The translations under genes and the position numbers were made by a program. A stretch of DNA of 64,000 nucleotides from contig OY829540.1 in assembly GCA_963691705.1 (NCBI GenBank), positions 72,774,367 to 72,838,366 of the forward strand, given 5' to 3'. Source of the stretch: Viola odorata (Eukaryota > Streptophyta > Magnoliopsida > Malpighiales > Violaceae). The first letter of the stretch is position 1, and the number at the start of each line of letters is the position of its first letter. The notes under the pieces are model-generated. The model saw only the letters and a program-made list of their open reading frames with translations. It made no database searches and was not told the origin of the DNA. Below are positions 1 through 10,900 of the stretch, piece by piece.

Positions 1-517
1 TTTACTTTCCTTGAGGATTCCCGAATACAAAACAAACACAATAATGTTACTTTCCCGGGAATCTTAAATCCCTACCAAACACAAAAAATTAACATTCCCT
101 TCATCCCGGGAGAGTGATACCTGAAAAAGTAGTATTCCGTAAACCAAAAACTACTTTCATATAATGTCAAGTTGAAACTTGTACCAAAACACTATGACAA
201 AAAATATTATAGGATAGTTAATTAGTCAAATACTTAGGTACACCATAGAACCAATTACTCAGTATCCCTCCATATTAGAATTTGACACGTCGCGGACAAC
301 TGGTATTAATGGTGAAGTGTAACGTGATAAAATTGTCAAATTCTAACGTGGAAAGTTACCAAGTATCCAGTATCACTAATATACCTAGATTTTTTGTGTT
401 TAGTAGCTCATCCATCATATGAGCGAGACTTAATGTTAGTCGGGTATATTTTTTTTTCTTCTTTAGGTAACATTTTTAACGATCAATTTTAACTAATAGT
501 TTTCAATTTTCTTGTAG
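1..517 (+). other. Probable last intron of the upstream TBL gene
   Basis: No coding sequence is visible. The stretch ends in a polypyrimidine tract and TTGTAG acceptor directly before a TBL last exon, so it is best read as that gene's final intron, with earlier exons outside the window. It is AT-rich. Around 268-350 it holds a short inverted motif (AGAATTTGACACGT against TTGTCAAATTCTAACGTGG) that could be a MITE remnant. Confidence 0.6.
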
Positions 518-866
518 TGCTGAGGAATGGGGTGGTATGAAAGATGAGAATTGTTATGGTGAGAAGGAGCAGATTTTCAAAGATGGGTACAATGGAATGA
601 GTTCGTACCCAGCAATGATGCGAGTAGTTGAGGAAACAATTGATGGATTAAGAACAAGAGGATTAAGAGTAGAGATGATTAACATTACACAATTAACAGA
701 ATACAGAAAAGAAGGTCATCCATCAATTTATAGAAAACAATGGGAACCATTAACTGAAGAACATATTTCAAACCCAAAAGGTTACGCAGATTGTATACAT
801 TGGTGCCTACCTGGTGTCCCAGATGTTTGGAATGAGCTTCTTTACGCTTACATTATGAATTCCTGA
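518..866 (+). CDS. Trichome birefringence-like protein, TBL34/35 type (last exon only)
   Basis: This is the 3'-terminal exon of a PC-Esterase (DUF231) protein; the family comprises Golgi polysaccharide O-acetyltransferases, many acting on xylan. The exon starts after TTGTAG at 517 and its first base completes a split codon, then reads AEEWGGMKDENCYGEKE. It ends with the family signature [21 protein letters not shown] and a stop at 864-866. DxxH supplies the Asp and His of the catalytic triad; the GDS serine exon lies upstream, outside the window. The exon phase equals that of the last exon of the neighbouring TBL gene, supporting tandem paralogy. The RKQWEP and ELLYAYI wording recalls Arabidopsis TBL34/TBL35. 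The family call is sure; the subgroup is moderately sure. Confidence 0.9.
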
Positions 867-1734
867 CACGTGTTATCCCGATCCTATGATTCGGGATTAG
901 TCTCTTATCCGAAAAACGGTAAAGAGAAGATGATTCGAGATTACTCTCTTATCTGAAAAGCAGTAAAGAAGAGATCTAAAAAAATCGAATAAAGTTTCAT
1001 CTTTATTACGTTTCATTCCAAAAAAAAAAGTTTTTAGTTTTAGTACAATTGCATTCTTGCAAGTATAAACTATTAATTATGCTGGTACAAAATCGACTCA
1101 TTAACACAAAACTCGAACTAATAATCTTTTAGTTAAGGTGTAAGAGTATTAACCACTAAAATGACATTCTTGAGAACCAAAGGGGGACATTGTCCTTTAA
1201 AGAATGAGAGATCCAAACTATTTAAACCTAGTTAAAACCTAGTATTAGCTCTAACAAGCAAATTACTATTTTTTCCAGATAATTGATTGCAGAAAACAAC
1301 TATTACCTTTGCTGTTTCTGTCACGTGCCACCATAAATTATGCAAGATTCTAACACGGATCCATTATGCAAATTTCGAACACAGGTCAAGTGCTCCCCAC
1401 CAACACATCATGGACCACTCATTTTCCTAATCACTCGGGCCTACACACTCCCCCTACCTTCCACGTGTCGAAGCGCGGCAACAATCCGATTAATCCAACG
1501 GTCAGTCCGTAGAAATATTCCAGCTGGCAAACTAAAATTATTTCAAAGCCTTTAACCACCCGCATCCTATCAAGATTAAAGCCACCGCCTTTGGTATGCG
1601 CAATGCTTGACGAGCTGAGCTCCCTTGGTCCTTTTGCAAATTCTACTCTCCTTAGCGGAAAAAGAGCAAAAGTTTAAATCTTGTGCTTCTTTAAGCTACA
1701 ATAGTATTAGTATACTACTGTTCTTCTTTCAAAG
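867..1734. other. Spacer between the tandem TBL genes; promoter of the second
   Basis: No gene was seen. It should hold the 3' UTR of the first TBL gene and the promoter and 5' UTR of the second. A 71-codon open frame at 1340-1555 has no recognisable content and is taken as chance. CACGTG-type G-box cores occur near 1322 and 1461. No convincing TATA box was found. Confidence 0.5.
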
Positions 1735-4246
1735 ATGCAGAGATGGAGCAGAAGAAGATCCAATTTCCCATTAATGGCTATAGTGTTAATGATTGTGATA
1801 GTGTGTACAGTTCTGTACACTGAAATCAGCATTCCACACATGCGTCATGACCCTCCTGATCATGTGCCCCATCCTCAGCAACCCATATTTAATTACATAA
1901 AACCCAATCTTGGAAATCGAGCTTCAGGTGTGTATGCTCATAGTTGCTATTCTACTTTCTTGAATCTTAGTAGTTTCTTGATTATGAATGTGGTTTTTTG
2001 TTTGATTTTAAAGGGGTTTTGGACAGGTTTAGTAGGTGTAATGCTAGTAGGGAGTACAGCGGGAGGAAAATAGGATGGGGTGAACAGGGGAGACAAATGG
2101 GTTTTGGAGGGAGAAGGGAGAGTTTGGAGAGCTGTGATGTTTTTGATGGGAAATGGGTATTTGATAATGAATCATATCCACTCTACAATGAGTCAGCTTG
2201 CCCTTACATGTCAGACCAATTGGCGTGTCACAAGCATGGAAGGTCTGATTTGAGGTATCAGTACTGGAGATGGCAACCTCACAACTGCAATTTGAAGAGG
2301 TACCTGTCCTTCTCAACAATTTCTCGTCAATAGTTCCTTGTTATTTTGTTATTTTTATTAGTATATGTGACTGGTGATGGTTTATGCAATTTAAAGGTTT
2401 TTACTTTAATGTTGCGGAAGTGTCGGTTGGTTACATTAAATTGAAGTCTCCGAGGTTCCATATATGTAATTTTGCATCCTATTGAGTTTATGCGTTTGGT
2501 TTTACATTTGAGATTTCGCGGAGGTGTGAAATGAGGAATGAAAATCTTGAGTTGCGTAGAACTGGAGTTGTTATGATATGATTGAGCTGTTTTAAAGGCA
2601 ATTATCACGTCATTTCAAGATATTATGCTTCTCTAAATATGGGGTTCGTGTGCTAAGTGATATTCTGCTTAATGTCATTGTTATTATTGACTGCTATTGT
2701 AGATGGAATGTCACTGAAATGTGGGAAAAACTGAGAGGGAAAAGACTAATGTTTGTGGGGGATTCACTGAATAGAGGGCAATGGATATCTATGGTGTGTT
2801 TGTTGCAATCAGTGATTCCAGCCGATAAGAGATCCATGTCACCAAATGCCCCACTTACTATTTTCCGGGCAGAGGTAAGCGAAAGACCACTATACTGGCT
2901 TAAATTGACACTTGAAGCCATGAACTTTATTATGTGTTTGGAAAATGTGTATTTGAGTTTTGTTTCCACATCTTTTACGGATGAAGTTGGTTGACAATAT
3001 AACTTGCCGGAAATGTCATTTGCAGGAATACAATGCTACTGTGGAATTTCTCTGGGACCCTCTTCTTGTTGATTCTAATTCTGATGATCCAGTGAATCAC
3101 AGGTTGGATGATCGAATAATCCGTCCAGATTCAGTTCTTAAGCATTCGTCAAAGTGGGAGCATGCTGATATACTTGTTTTCAACACTTACTTGTGGTGGA
3201 GACAAGGCCCTGTTAAGCTGCAGTGAGTATTAATACTATTGGCATTTCAGTTTAGGAGGAGTGAGTTGCTATGCATTAATTAGATGATTGCAACTCGGTT
3301 TTCTAATTGTTTCCCCAACTTACGTAGATGGAGTGCTGAGGAATATGGGGTATGTGAAGAATTGGATGGGTTGGGAGCTATGGAATTAGCCATGGGAGCC
3401 TGGGCAGACTGGGTGGCTTCGTCCAATCTTGAAAAGAAGCGGGTCTTTTTCGCTACCATGTCTCCTACACATCTCTGGTGAGCATGAATAATTCTTAAAT
3501 ATTCTTCAATTCCCTTCACCTAGGCCACTTCTTTTACATCATTTTACGCGTTTTTGATCCAAACCTGAGGGTCAATGGGACCGGCAATATGTTCCATGGA
3601 CAACTCTGGGAAATTCTGCTTTTCACTTTTCAATCAATGATGGTCAAGAAATTGTATCATACCTATAGGCTTTAGCTACTGGAAATGAATCTGTCAAGAT
3701 TACTGCTTGTGTGCTTGAATATAAAGATGCAGACCACCTTCTAAACTGCCTCTTCAATCAGCTTCACGTACATCTAATAGACCAATCCAAAATGTTGTAG
3801 GAATTCATGATTTTTCAACCTGCTAGGTACGGAAACATGTAGTATTTCCCATCAGAAATTGTTTAAGAAATTGGCTTACATGTTTTTTCCCTTGAACTAT
3901 TTTTCCATTCTTTAGGGGCCGAGAGTGGGAGCCTAGAAGTAAAGGGAACTGCTACAACGAGAAGGTCCCTATCGATCAGGAGGGCTATTGGGGTAGTGGC
4001 TCGGACTTGCCTACTATGCGCATGGTGGACAACGTGCTCAATCGCTTAGGCTCAAAAGTTACAGTTCTCAACATCACTCAGTTATCTGAGTATCGAAAAG
4101 ACGGCCACCCTTCCATCTACCGTAAGTTTTGGGAGACATTGAGCCCCGAGCAGTTGTCGAACCCCCCGTCTTACTCGGATTGCATACACTGGTGCTTGCC
4201 TGGTGTCCCTGATGTGTGGAATGAGCTACTATTTCATTTGTTATAG
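1735..4246 (+). CDS. TBL33: Xylan O-acetyltransferase, TBL33-like
   Basis: Predicted exons are 1735-1927, 2014-2299, 2703-2874, 3026-3222, 3328-3477 and 3916-4246 (1329 nt, 442 aa); every junction is GT-AG and keeps phase. Residues about 13-31 form one transmembrane segment, as in type II Golgi proteins. The PMR5N/TBL domain starts near residue 106 ([20 protein letters not shown]). The catalytic serine motif is [11 protein letters not shown] (GDS at 179-181), and DCIHWCLPG places the triad Asp and His at 421 and 424. The family transfers acetyl groups to xylan in the Golgi. TBL32/TBL33 are linked to 3-O-acetylation of glucuronic-acid-substituted xylose (family knowledge). [14 protein letters not shown] and [15 protein letters not shown] closely recall Arabidopsis TBL33. 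It converges on the BZR-type gene downstream. Confidence 0.93.
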
Positions 4247-4682
4247 AAGCAAGCAAAAATATATCCATTTCAGGTGTTAGTGATTGGTATAGCAATAGGA
4301 AAGGGATTGAAATTTCTCTTTTTTTTATCTACAGATGAACACTTGAGCAATTAAAGATGCTTCCATTTCCAAAAAGTCGAAACCACGCAAAACAAAAACA
4401 GATTCTTTTCCTTTTTCTCCAGGCGGACAACGAAACACGTTTTTGGAAATGGTACCATAAAAAATATTAGTATCCTCCATCCATGGTTGAAAAAAGAAGC
4501 TATACCCAAAATAATATAAAAGCTATTGTTGATGATAAAAAATAAAATAAAATAATGCTAATTATTATAAAAGTAACATAAAGATATTTATATTTATATT
4601 TATACAACCTAATAAAATATACTAATAATATATTTATATTTCTTTCTTTTCCAGTTGATTTTTGGTTCATAATCCTCCTTAA
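4247..4682. other. AT-rich spacer between convergent genes
   Basis: The spacer holds the 3' ends of the TBL33-like gene (+) and the BZR-type gene (-). From 4490 to 4660 it is very AT-rich, with no open frame of note. No element was recognised. Confidence 0.6.
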
Positions 4683-5251
4683 TTAGTTTGCTAATGACAG
4701 AGAGAGTGAAAGGTTAAGCTTAAACCCTTCTCCATGACTCGGCTTAGAGAACACATTGGTGCAGTAATCTCGACTCGGCCATGACTCGGTCCGAACTCCA
4801 AATGATGCAGAGCACTCCAACTCCATATAATTGTTGCAAGTGCAGTAATCTTCATCTCTTTTCCTCAACTGATCAGCAGCATTATAGGAAGAGCTTGTGT
4901 TGCTTGGCGATATGAACTTCTCCTGCCATTATTCATTTTTCAAAACCCAAATTAAGAAAATGCCATAACCGAAAAAATAAAAATAAAAAAAATAAACTTT
5001 AAATCTTGATCCTAATTAAAAAGGGAAAGTAAAAAATTGCAAGAAATATTTATATATACCTTCTTGAAAATAGTGCCATCTTCTTCAACATGCCAACCAG
5101 CTTCTTCACACACAGCTTTGAGGATGTCATTGCTGTCCGGATGTTTCGGAAGCTTGTAGTTTCCATGTCGTCGGAGCCCATCAAAGATGTTCTTGGCAAC
5201 GGCGCGTCGTCTACGCTCCCTCTCCTTGTTCTTCTGGCGCTCCTTCTCCAT
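4683..5251 (-). CDS. Short BZR1/BES1-type DNA-binding protein with C-terminal EAR motif
   Basis: Two exons on the minus strand, 5251-5060 and 4922-4683, join in phase 0 (GT donor, CAG acceptor) to give 143 aa. Exon 1 (residues 1-64) is the atypical bHLH-like BZR DNA-binding domain: [19 protein letters not shown], then GNYKLPKH and [16 protein letters not shown]. Known members are about 300 aa, with a Ser/Pro-rich GSK3 phosphorylation region, PEST and a C-terminal EAR. Here exon 2 is only 79 aa, Cys-rich ([13 protein letters not shown]) and ends [13 protein letters not shown], a strong LxLxL EAR motif of the kind that recruits TOPLESS co-repressors. The start Met sits inside the family's R-x-P-x-x-K-E-R block and an in-frame stop lies upstream, so the N-terminus is shorter than usual. 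Probable role (inference): a nuclear repressor at brassinosteroid-type sites lacking the BIN2-regulated region. An unseen 3' exon cannot be excluded. Confidence 0.8.
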
Positions 5252-5333
5252 CGGGTACCGGAACTTGGTGAGAAGAAATGGAGATCCGGCGAGCAGTCCA
5301 AGGACCCCTGCTGGTCTTGATGCATCCAGTCAT
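5211..5333 (-). other. Upstream ORF overlapping the BZR-type start codon
   Basis: An ATG at 5333-5331 opens a 40-codon frame that runs through the main ATG (5251) in another register and stops at 5213-5211. If the mRNA starts upstream of it, ribosomes must scan past this ATG to reach the BZR frame, so it could lower translation. Its peptide shows no known domain. The transcription start is not known from sequence. Confidence 0.45.
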
Positions 5334-5966
5334 TGCTCGTTTCTCCCCAATTACCATAATTATCAATTTTCTGTTTTCTTGTAGTTCTGGTTGTCTTTTT
5401 TTTTTTCTTGAAGAGAGAGATATGGAGATGTTGTTTGTTTAAATAGACAGAAAAAGGGAAGAAGCATGTGTGTGGTATTGGTTTCATTTGAGGGAACAGA
5501 AAACAAAGTTTCTTTCTGGTTTTTATGCAGAGAATCGAATCGAAAATTGGAAAGTTCTTGGGATTTTTGCAGGTAAGCGTTATTTTAGATAAAAGGGTTG
5601 CATTGCATGTCATGTATGGTTGTCATTAGCTACATGGTCTATTTCGATTCTGTAAGGATAATTATATAGATATAATGACTCCAAGTCTGTGACACCAGTT
5701 ATACTGCCACGTGGCGTTCTAGCTGGTTTGGTCTTTTAGCAGTCGCCAGTACTGTTTGGGACAAGCATGCAAAATGCACAGCTACTGTGTAAGACGAAAT
5801 TTCATACCCATAAATGGTGAGAATTCATTTCCACTTTCTACTTTGGAGTATAAATGAATGATGATAAATAATATAAAAAGAAAATCAAACTTTTGATTTT
5901 AATTGTCTTCCTTATATGTCTTCAATTCATTTAAGGATTTTTAAAAAATAAAAATAAAAGGTAAAA
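5334..5966. other. Promoter region of the BZR-type gene
   Basis: No gene was seen. A long open frame covering 5050-5613 on the minus strand is an overlapping register of the BZR exon extended into the 5' region and shows no domain. The region has GCCACGTGGC at 5707-5716, a palindromic G-box. No TATA box could be assigned with confidence. Confidence 0.4.
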
Positions 5967-7244
5967 AGGCATTTGGGGACCCTGAACTCTCGCGTTTTAT
6001 TTTGTGGGAACCCTCAACTATTTTTTTATTTAATCACCCCCCGAATTCTTTACATTTTGTTTAATCTCAACCCTACCGTCACGTTTTGCTGATGTGGCAC
6101 CGTTATGTGCCACATCATACACTTTCTCGATGCCACGTCAGCAACTTGCCACATCATCCCAACCACATCAAGAAGCAAGCCACGTCATCAAACCAGGGGG
6201 GTAATTAAATAAAAATATAAAGTTTAGGGTTGTTTTATGTCTTTTTGTCATATTTATTTTATTATACTTTCTGTTTTTGTTTCTTTTTTATTTTTTCTTT
6301 GGATGGAAATGGAGGAAGAAGACAGAAGTTATAAGGTTATAACTATGTAATAGAAAGAAGAATAGTGGGTGGCGGCGCATGGAAATGGAGGAAGAAGACA
6401 GAAGTTATAAGGTTACGAAAAATAAATACAATTAAGGGGTAATAATTATTTTTCTTAATTTTTAAAATCAATTACAGTATTTTTTTGGATTTTTTAAATT
6501 AATTACATTATATTTCTGAATTTTTAAAATTAATTACATTATTTTTCTGAATTTTTAAAGAAAAAAAAAGAAAAGAAAAGAAAAAGGAACAACAGGTTTT
6601 TTTTGAGTAACCTACTATTTAAGGTCAAAACTAACAGTCTGTTAGTTTGACTAATAGAGAGACGTGTGTTTGCAATTGACCAATAGTTCAGGAAGGAGTC
6701 TGTTTTTTTTTAGTACGGGGGGCTTCATGCAAAAAATCCATTAATAATCATAATTAATCAGATTAATCATAATTACCTCTAATTGTTAAGTTATTTTGTA
6801 GGTAACCTTATTTTAGATTAATCATAATTACCTCTAATTTTAGCAATGAAGCATTAATTTCAAATTTTTATCATTATACTGTTTTATATAAAAAGAAAGG
6901 AAAAGAGGAATTTGGGTTATTGAATGAAATTAAGGAAAATGATATAAAACAACCTTAAATTTTAATGTTTTGATTAATTGCAACCCTTAACTTTTTTTTT
7001 ATATTTAATTACCCCCCTAGCACACTTCCGACATGTCTTGTTGACGTGGCAAGTTGCTGACGTGTATACGTGACGTGGCATCGAGTAAGCAGGTGACGAG
7101 GCACATAACGGTGACACATCAGCAAAACATGACGGTAGGGTTGTGATTAAACAAAATGTAAAAAATTCGGGGGGTGATTAAATAAAAAAATAGTTGAGGG
7201 TTCCCACAAAATAAAACGCGAGAGTTCAGGGTCCCCAAATGCCT
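5967..7244. mobile_element. Long-armed palindromic DNA transposon, Mutator-like, non-autonomous
   Basis: The two ends are inverted copies. The left end reads GGCATTTGGGGACCCTGAAC and the right end is its reverse complement finishing at 7243/7244. The arms extend about 280-300 bp: left to about 6250, right from about 6940. They share a stretch reading near ACCCTAAACTTTATATTT and several TGACGTGGCA-type motifs. The roughly 700-bp centre is AT-rich and has no transposase frame. A 37-bp direct repeat (ATGGAAATGGAGGAAGAAGA...) lies at 6303 and 6379. Long arms suggest a MULE-type element, but no 9-bp target duplication could be found, so the class is less sure. It lies about 700 bp beyond the BRCA2 stop codon. 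Confidence 0.75.
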
Positions 7245-7950
7245 CACATTAAGTCAGGCTAACATGCAAATATGGGTAAAGACGAGTTTGCCATATAACT
7301 TTTTTTCTGGAAAAAAGAGCGTTTATCATTATAACATTATTGATTCTCAGTTATTTACAAACATGTGTGACATTTAGGTTGCTTTGTGCGTTAAGAACAA
7401 TAAAGCTAAACTAATTCTCTACTGATGCCCTGATCAAAATGCATAAATGGCTTAGCTATAACTTCAAGCCTCAAAACTGGAAACCACCAACCATGTCAGC
7501 TGATTGATTTCATGGCAATAGCCGTGCTGTACAAAGCTCGGTATCGATAGACAATAGCTCCTTCTATGCACGGAGTTTGTAATATCTACAGATTTCTTCT
7601 AGTGGACATCAGTGTTAAAAACCTTGTAGGTGAAATGGGAACTCTCTTTTGTTAAGAGAATGCTCATAAATCATAACTGTGGGTTCAGTTTCGTACCACA
7701 TTGCGCTGATGACGCACCAGACATTTGCTTGGTTATGCTTCCTTCCTGTATCTTTTGGGGACAGCCCTTTGCTTTCCATCTTGTATGACTCTTTGTCATC
7801 AAACAGATTAACCGAAAAAACTTCAACAGTGACTTGACCAAATTATCATAGCATGCCACCCCAAGTAGACTTTACACATACACTTTGAACAACGATTATA
7901 TGAACCACTTACCACTACCTGTTTGCTCGAATTGGCTCTCCATATACCGG
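7245..7950 (-). other. 3' flank and probable 3' UTR of BRCA2
   Basis: This region follows the BRCA2 stop codon on the minus strand. A 62-codon open frame at 7671-7859 has no recognisable content. The UTR must end before the transposon boundary at 7244 or run into it. Confidence 0.5.
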
Positions 7951-10900
7951 CTAGCCTTTACAGTCGCCAATAATAAATAAAACTTTCTCCTTAAGTTCTT
8001 CTATGATCTGCATAAATCCGAGAAAAGCATAGTAAATTGGAAGTGTGCAACTGATATAGCAAGCTGAAACCTTAGAAATAATACACTATGTTGCGCACCA
8101 AGCCAGAGTTATTTGCCCAGCTTCGAGTTGAGGCAGCAGCATTTTTTAGATGCGCACAATTTGGGGAATCAAAATTGAACCAGTAAGTTGAATTCTCTGT
8201 GGCTTCAGCTATCCAGAGATCATTTGTTGTGTCCCTGGCTCTCTTGATAAGATTGTGGAAACCAACCTGAAGAGGCAACAAGAGGTGAGCATCTGACTAT
8301 TTTCTATTAAACTTTTCCAATTTCCTAAATTTCATAGTTAACAGCTGTTTGACCCACATTTCAATTACTTTCACCTAGAATCAACTAAAACCTACAAATC
8401 GATCGACTGAACCAATGTAATTTATGAAGGTGAAAACAAACAATAATGCTACGTGGAACAAAATTTAAAAGGAAATAAAATGCACTTACTGTGGATCCGA
8501 CAAGATTACAGTTGATTGGCGAAAATGAATCAGCTTCTTCAACATATGGTGAAGAGAAGCTGATGGCAAGTAAGGACTTTGACGTGTCTTCTGATTGTAA
8601 GCTAGAAATGGAGCTATCACACACAAACACCCACTGCTTCATTTGCTGAGTACCTTTATAAACCTCTCCCACATATAAAACAAATGCAGCAATATCAAAT
8701 TCACTGTATGAAGAAAATAAAAGAAATTGTTAATTTCACTTCATTCTGAAACAAGAAAAAAAAGATAGGCAAGAGCTGTTAAAAGATTGGATGTAAATTT
8801 CACCTGGAGAGTGGAACTTCACCCAAACTTAACAACGATGCTGATGCTCGAGGGCTGAAAAATGGCCTGAATTGAGTAATTATTAGCAAGTTTCTATTGC
8901 TATGATAGCAGATGAAAGAAATTAAGGCTTACTGGAAGCTTTGGATTGCTGTGGGAGATAAGAGATGCCACTTGGTTGAAGTTCCTTTTGCTTGCAAGTA
9001 AAGTGTATTTGACTCAGAGTTTACTGGTACTAGTCCTGCTACACAATAGGCCTGACCCTCAGCCAGATCACTTTGCTGTTACAAATGTAAATTTGATTAA
9101 ATACTTAGCAGGAAATCAAGAGAACAAATTGCATGATAGTTCAACACTGGCCGGTGCAGAGAAGAATTGGTGCTTGTGTAGGAAAGAGTGTGCACACAGA
9201 GAGTGAGAGAGAGGGATGGAGGTATTGCAAACAAAAAAAAGCAGAGCCACACATTTGTGTTTACCTGCTTTTCTGTTGGGTTCCAGATTGTTATTATGCC
9301 TTCTTTGGGGACACCCTTTTTCCTTTCACCATTACTTAAGCCAACAACTCTAATCCTCATGAAGGGAGCCACGTCTCTCACCCCTAGACCTGCATCTTGC
9401 AAAGCTTTCTCAATTGCTCTTTGCATATCCAGCTGACTCGTTGCCTAAGGCAGGGTTCAGGTTAATAAATACTTTCTACACATAAAAATATTTCAGGTAA
9501 AACACCTGGAACCCACCTCTACTTTTGCTTGATAGGATGCAAAAGACGCAAGTTGCTCAGGACGCATCTCAGCCATCAGAACTTCTGGCTCAGCCGCCGT
9601 CTCAAGTAATTTTAGAATTTTTGCTCCTTCTTCACTATCACTATCACAATAGATATGGGAACCTTTCATGCCTCTTTGGAACTCTGAAACAATTCCCTCT
9701 ATAAGAGCAGTGCGCCTACAGTGCAAAAAGCAATGTGCACAACAACTTGTTTTCATCAGAGAAAGAAACAAATTGAAATTGCCTACAGTGGTATAATAGA
9801 ATATACCATCAAGCTAAAATTAAGGCTGATAGTATTGAATACAATGTAGAGAAGGGATGCTAGATAAGCTTAGCATTGTGAGCACACTTGAAGTGCATAG
9901 TTTAGGAACACTGAAGTCACCTCTGATTGTACAACTGCATCAGTTTAGATTCCATCCTCTCTGATCTCACAATAGATCCACCGTTACTTAACCTAGAATG
10001 AGAAACAAAGAATACATTTACCATTCTGAAACCACCATTGTCACTTTAATTAACCAGTAAAAAAGACAGGTTTAGATTACTTCTCCTTGTAGAGAAGAGG
10101 ATAAATCCGGGTAACACCAATTAACGTCTGAGGGACAGGACCCCCATTACTCTTTATGCACCTAAAAGCCAAAGGAGCACCAACACCTTTACCTATGGAA
10201 AAGTTTCAATAATCATGAATGAGGATTTATCACAGAAGTTGATACATGGGTCAGAGACTTGTGTGATTCATGCAACAATAAAGCACAAATGAAAGAATTC
10301 TTACAAAATCCTAGTCGCTCAGCCCAATGAGTTCTGTAGGTCCCATTTATATGCAACAACAAACTAACTTCCCTTGATGCCTGAAATTTTAAGCCAGAAA
10401 AAAGTATATATGTATCATGCAGGAGAAAGTATAGCATCTCAACAATTAACTTCATTTAGGACATAATGCGTGACAACCTCAAGAGGTGAAACAGGGCCCG
10501 CCCAACCATATATTCCTGCTCCCCATAACTTCACAAAAGAAAATTTAACAGTGAGAAAGAGGCATCCATGCAACAGGCTCCATTTCATAAAACAGGAATG
10601 TAAACTTCAGATGAAAGTCTCATACTCGGAGTTTCTGTCCCACAAACAGTTTTCCAGCAGCAAGACACTTGGACAGTGATGCATCCAAAAAAGCATCAAG
10701 CGAATACCTGCAACAAAGAATGACTTAGAAAATGCTGTAGGTGGTGTGAATATGACCATTAACAATTCCAGTTTCATACCACCCATCAGTTAGTTCCACT
10801 TTTGCAGCATTGCTACTTTCAGTTCCATTTGGTGGTACCATATGAGTCTCATTCTTTTGTTCACAACTGAAGTGGATAGCTGAAATGCACAGAATCATCA

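Noticed and set aside
5050..5613. 187-codon minus-strand open frame
   Set aside because: It is another register of the BZR exon extended into the leader; the BZR domain is read only in the 5012-5251 frame.
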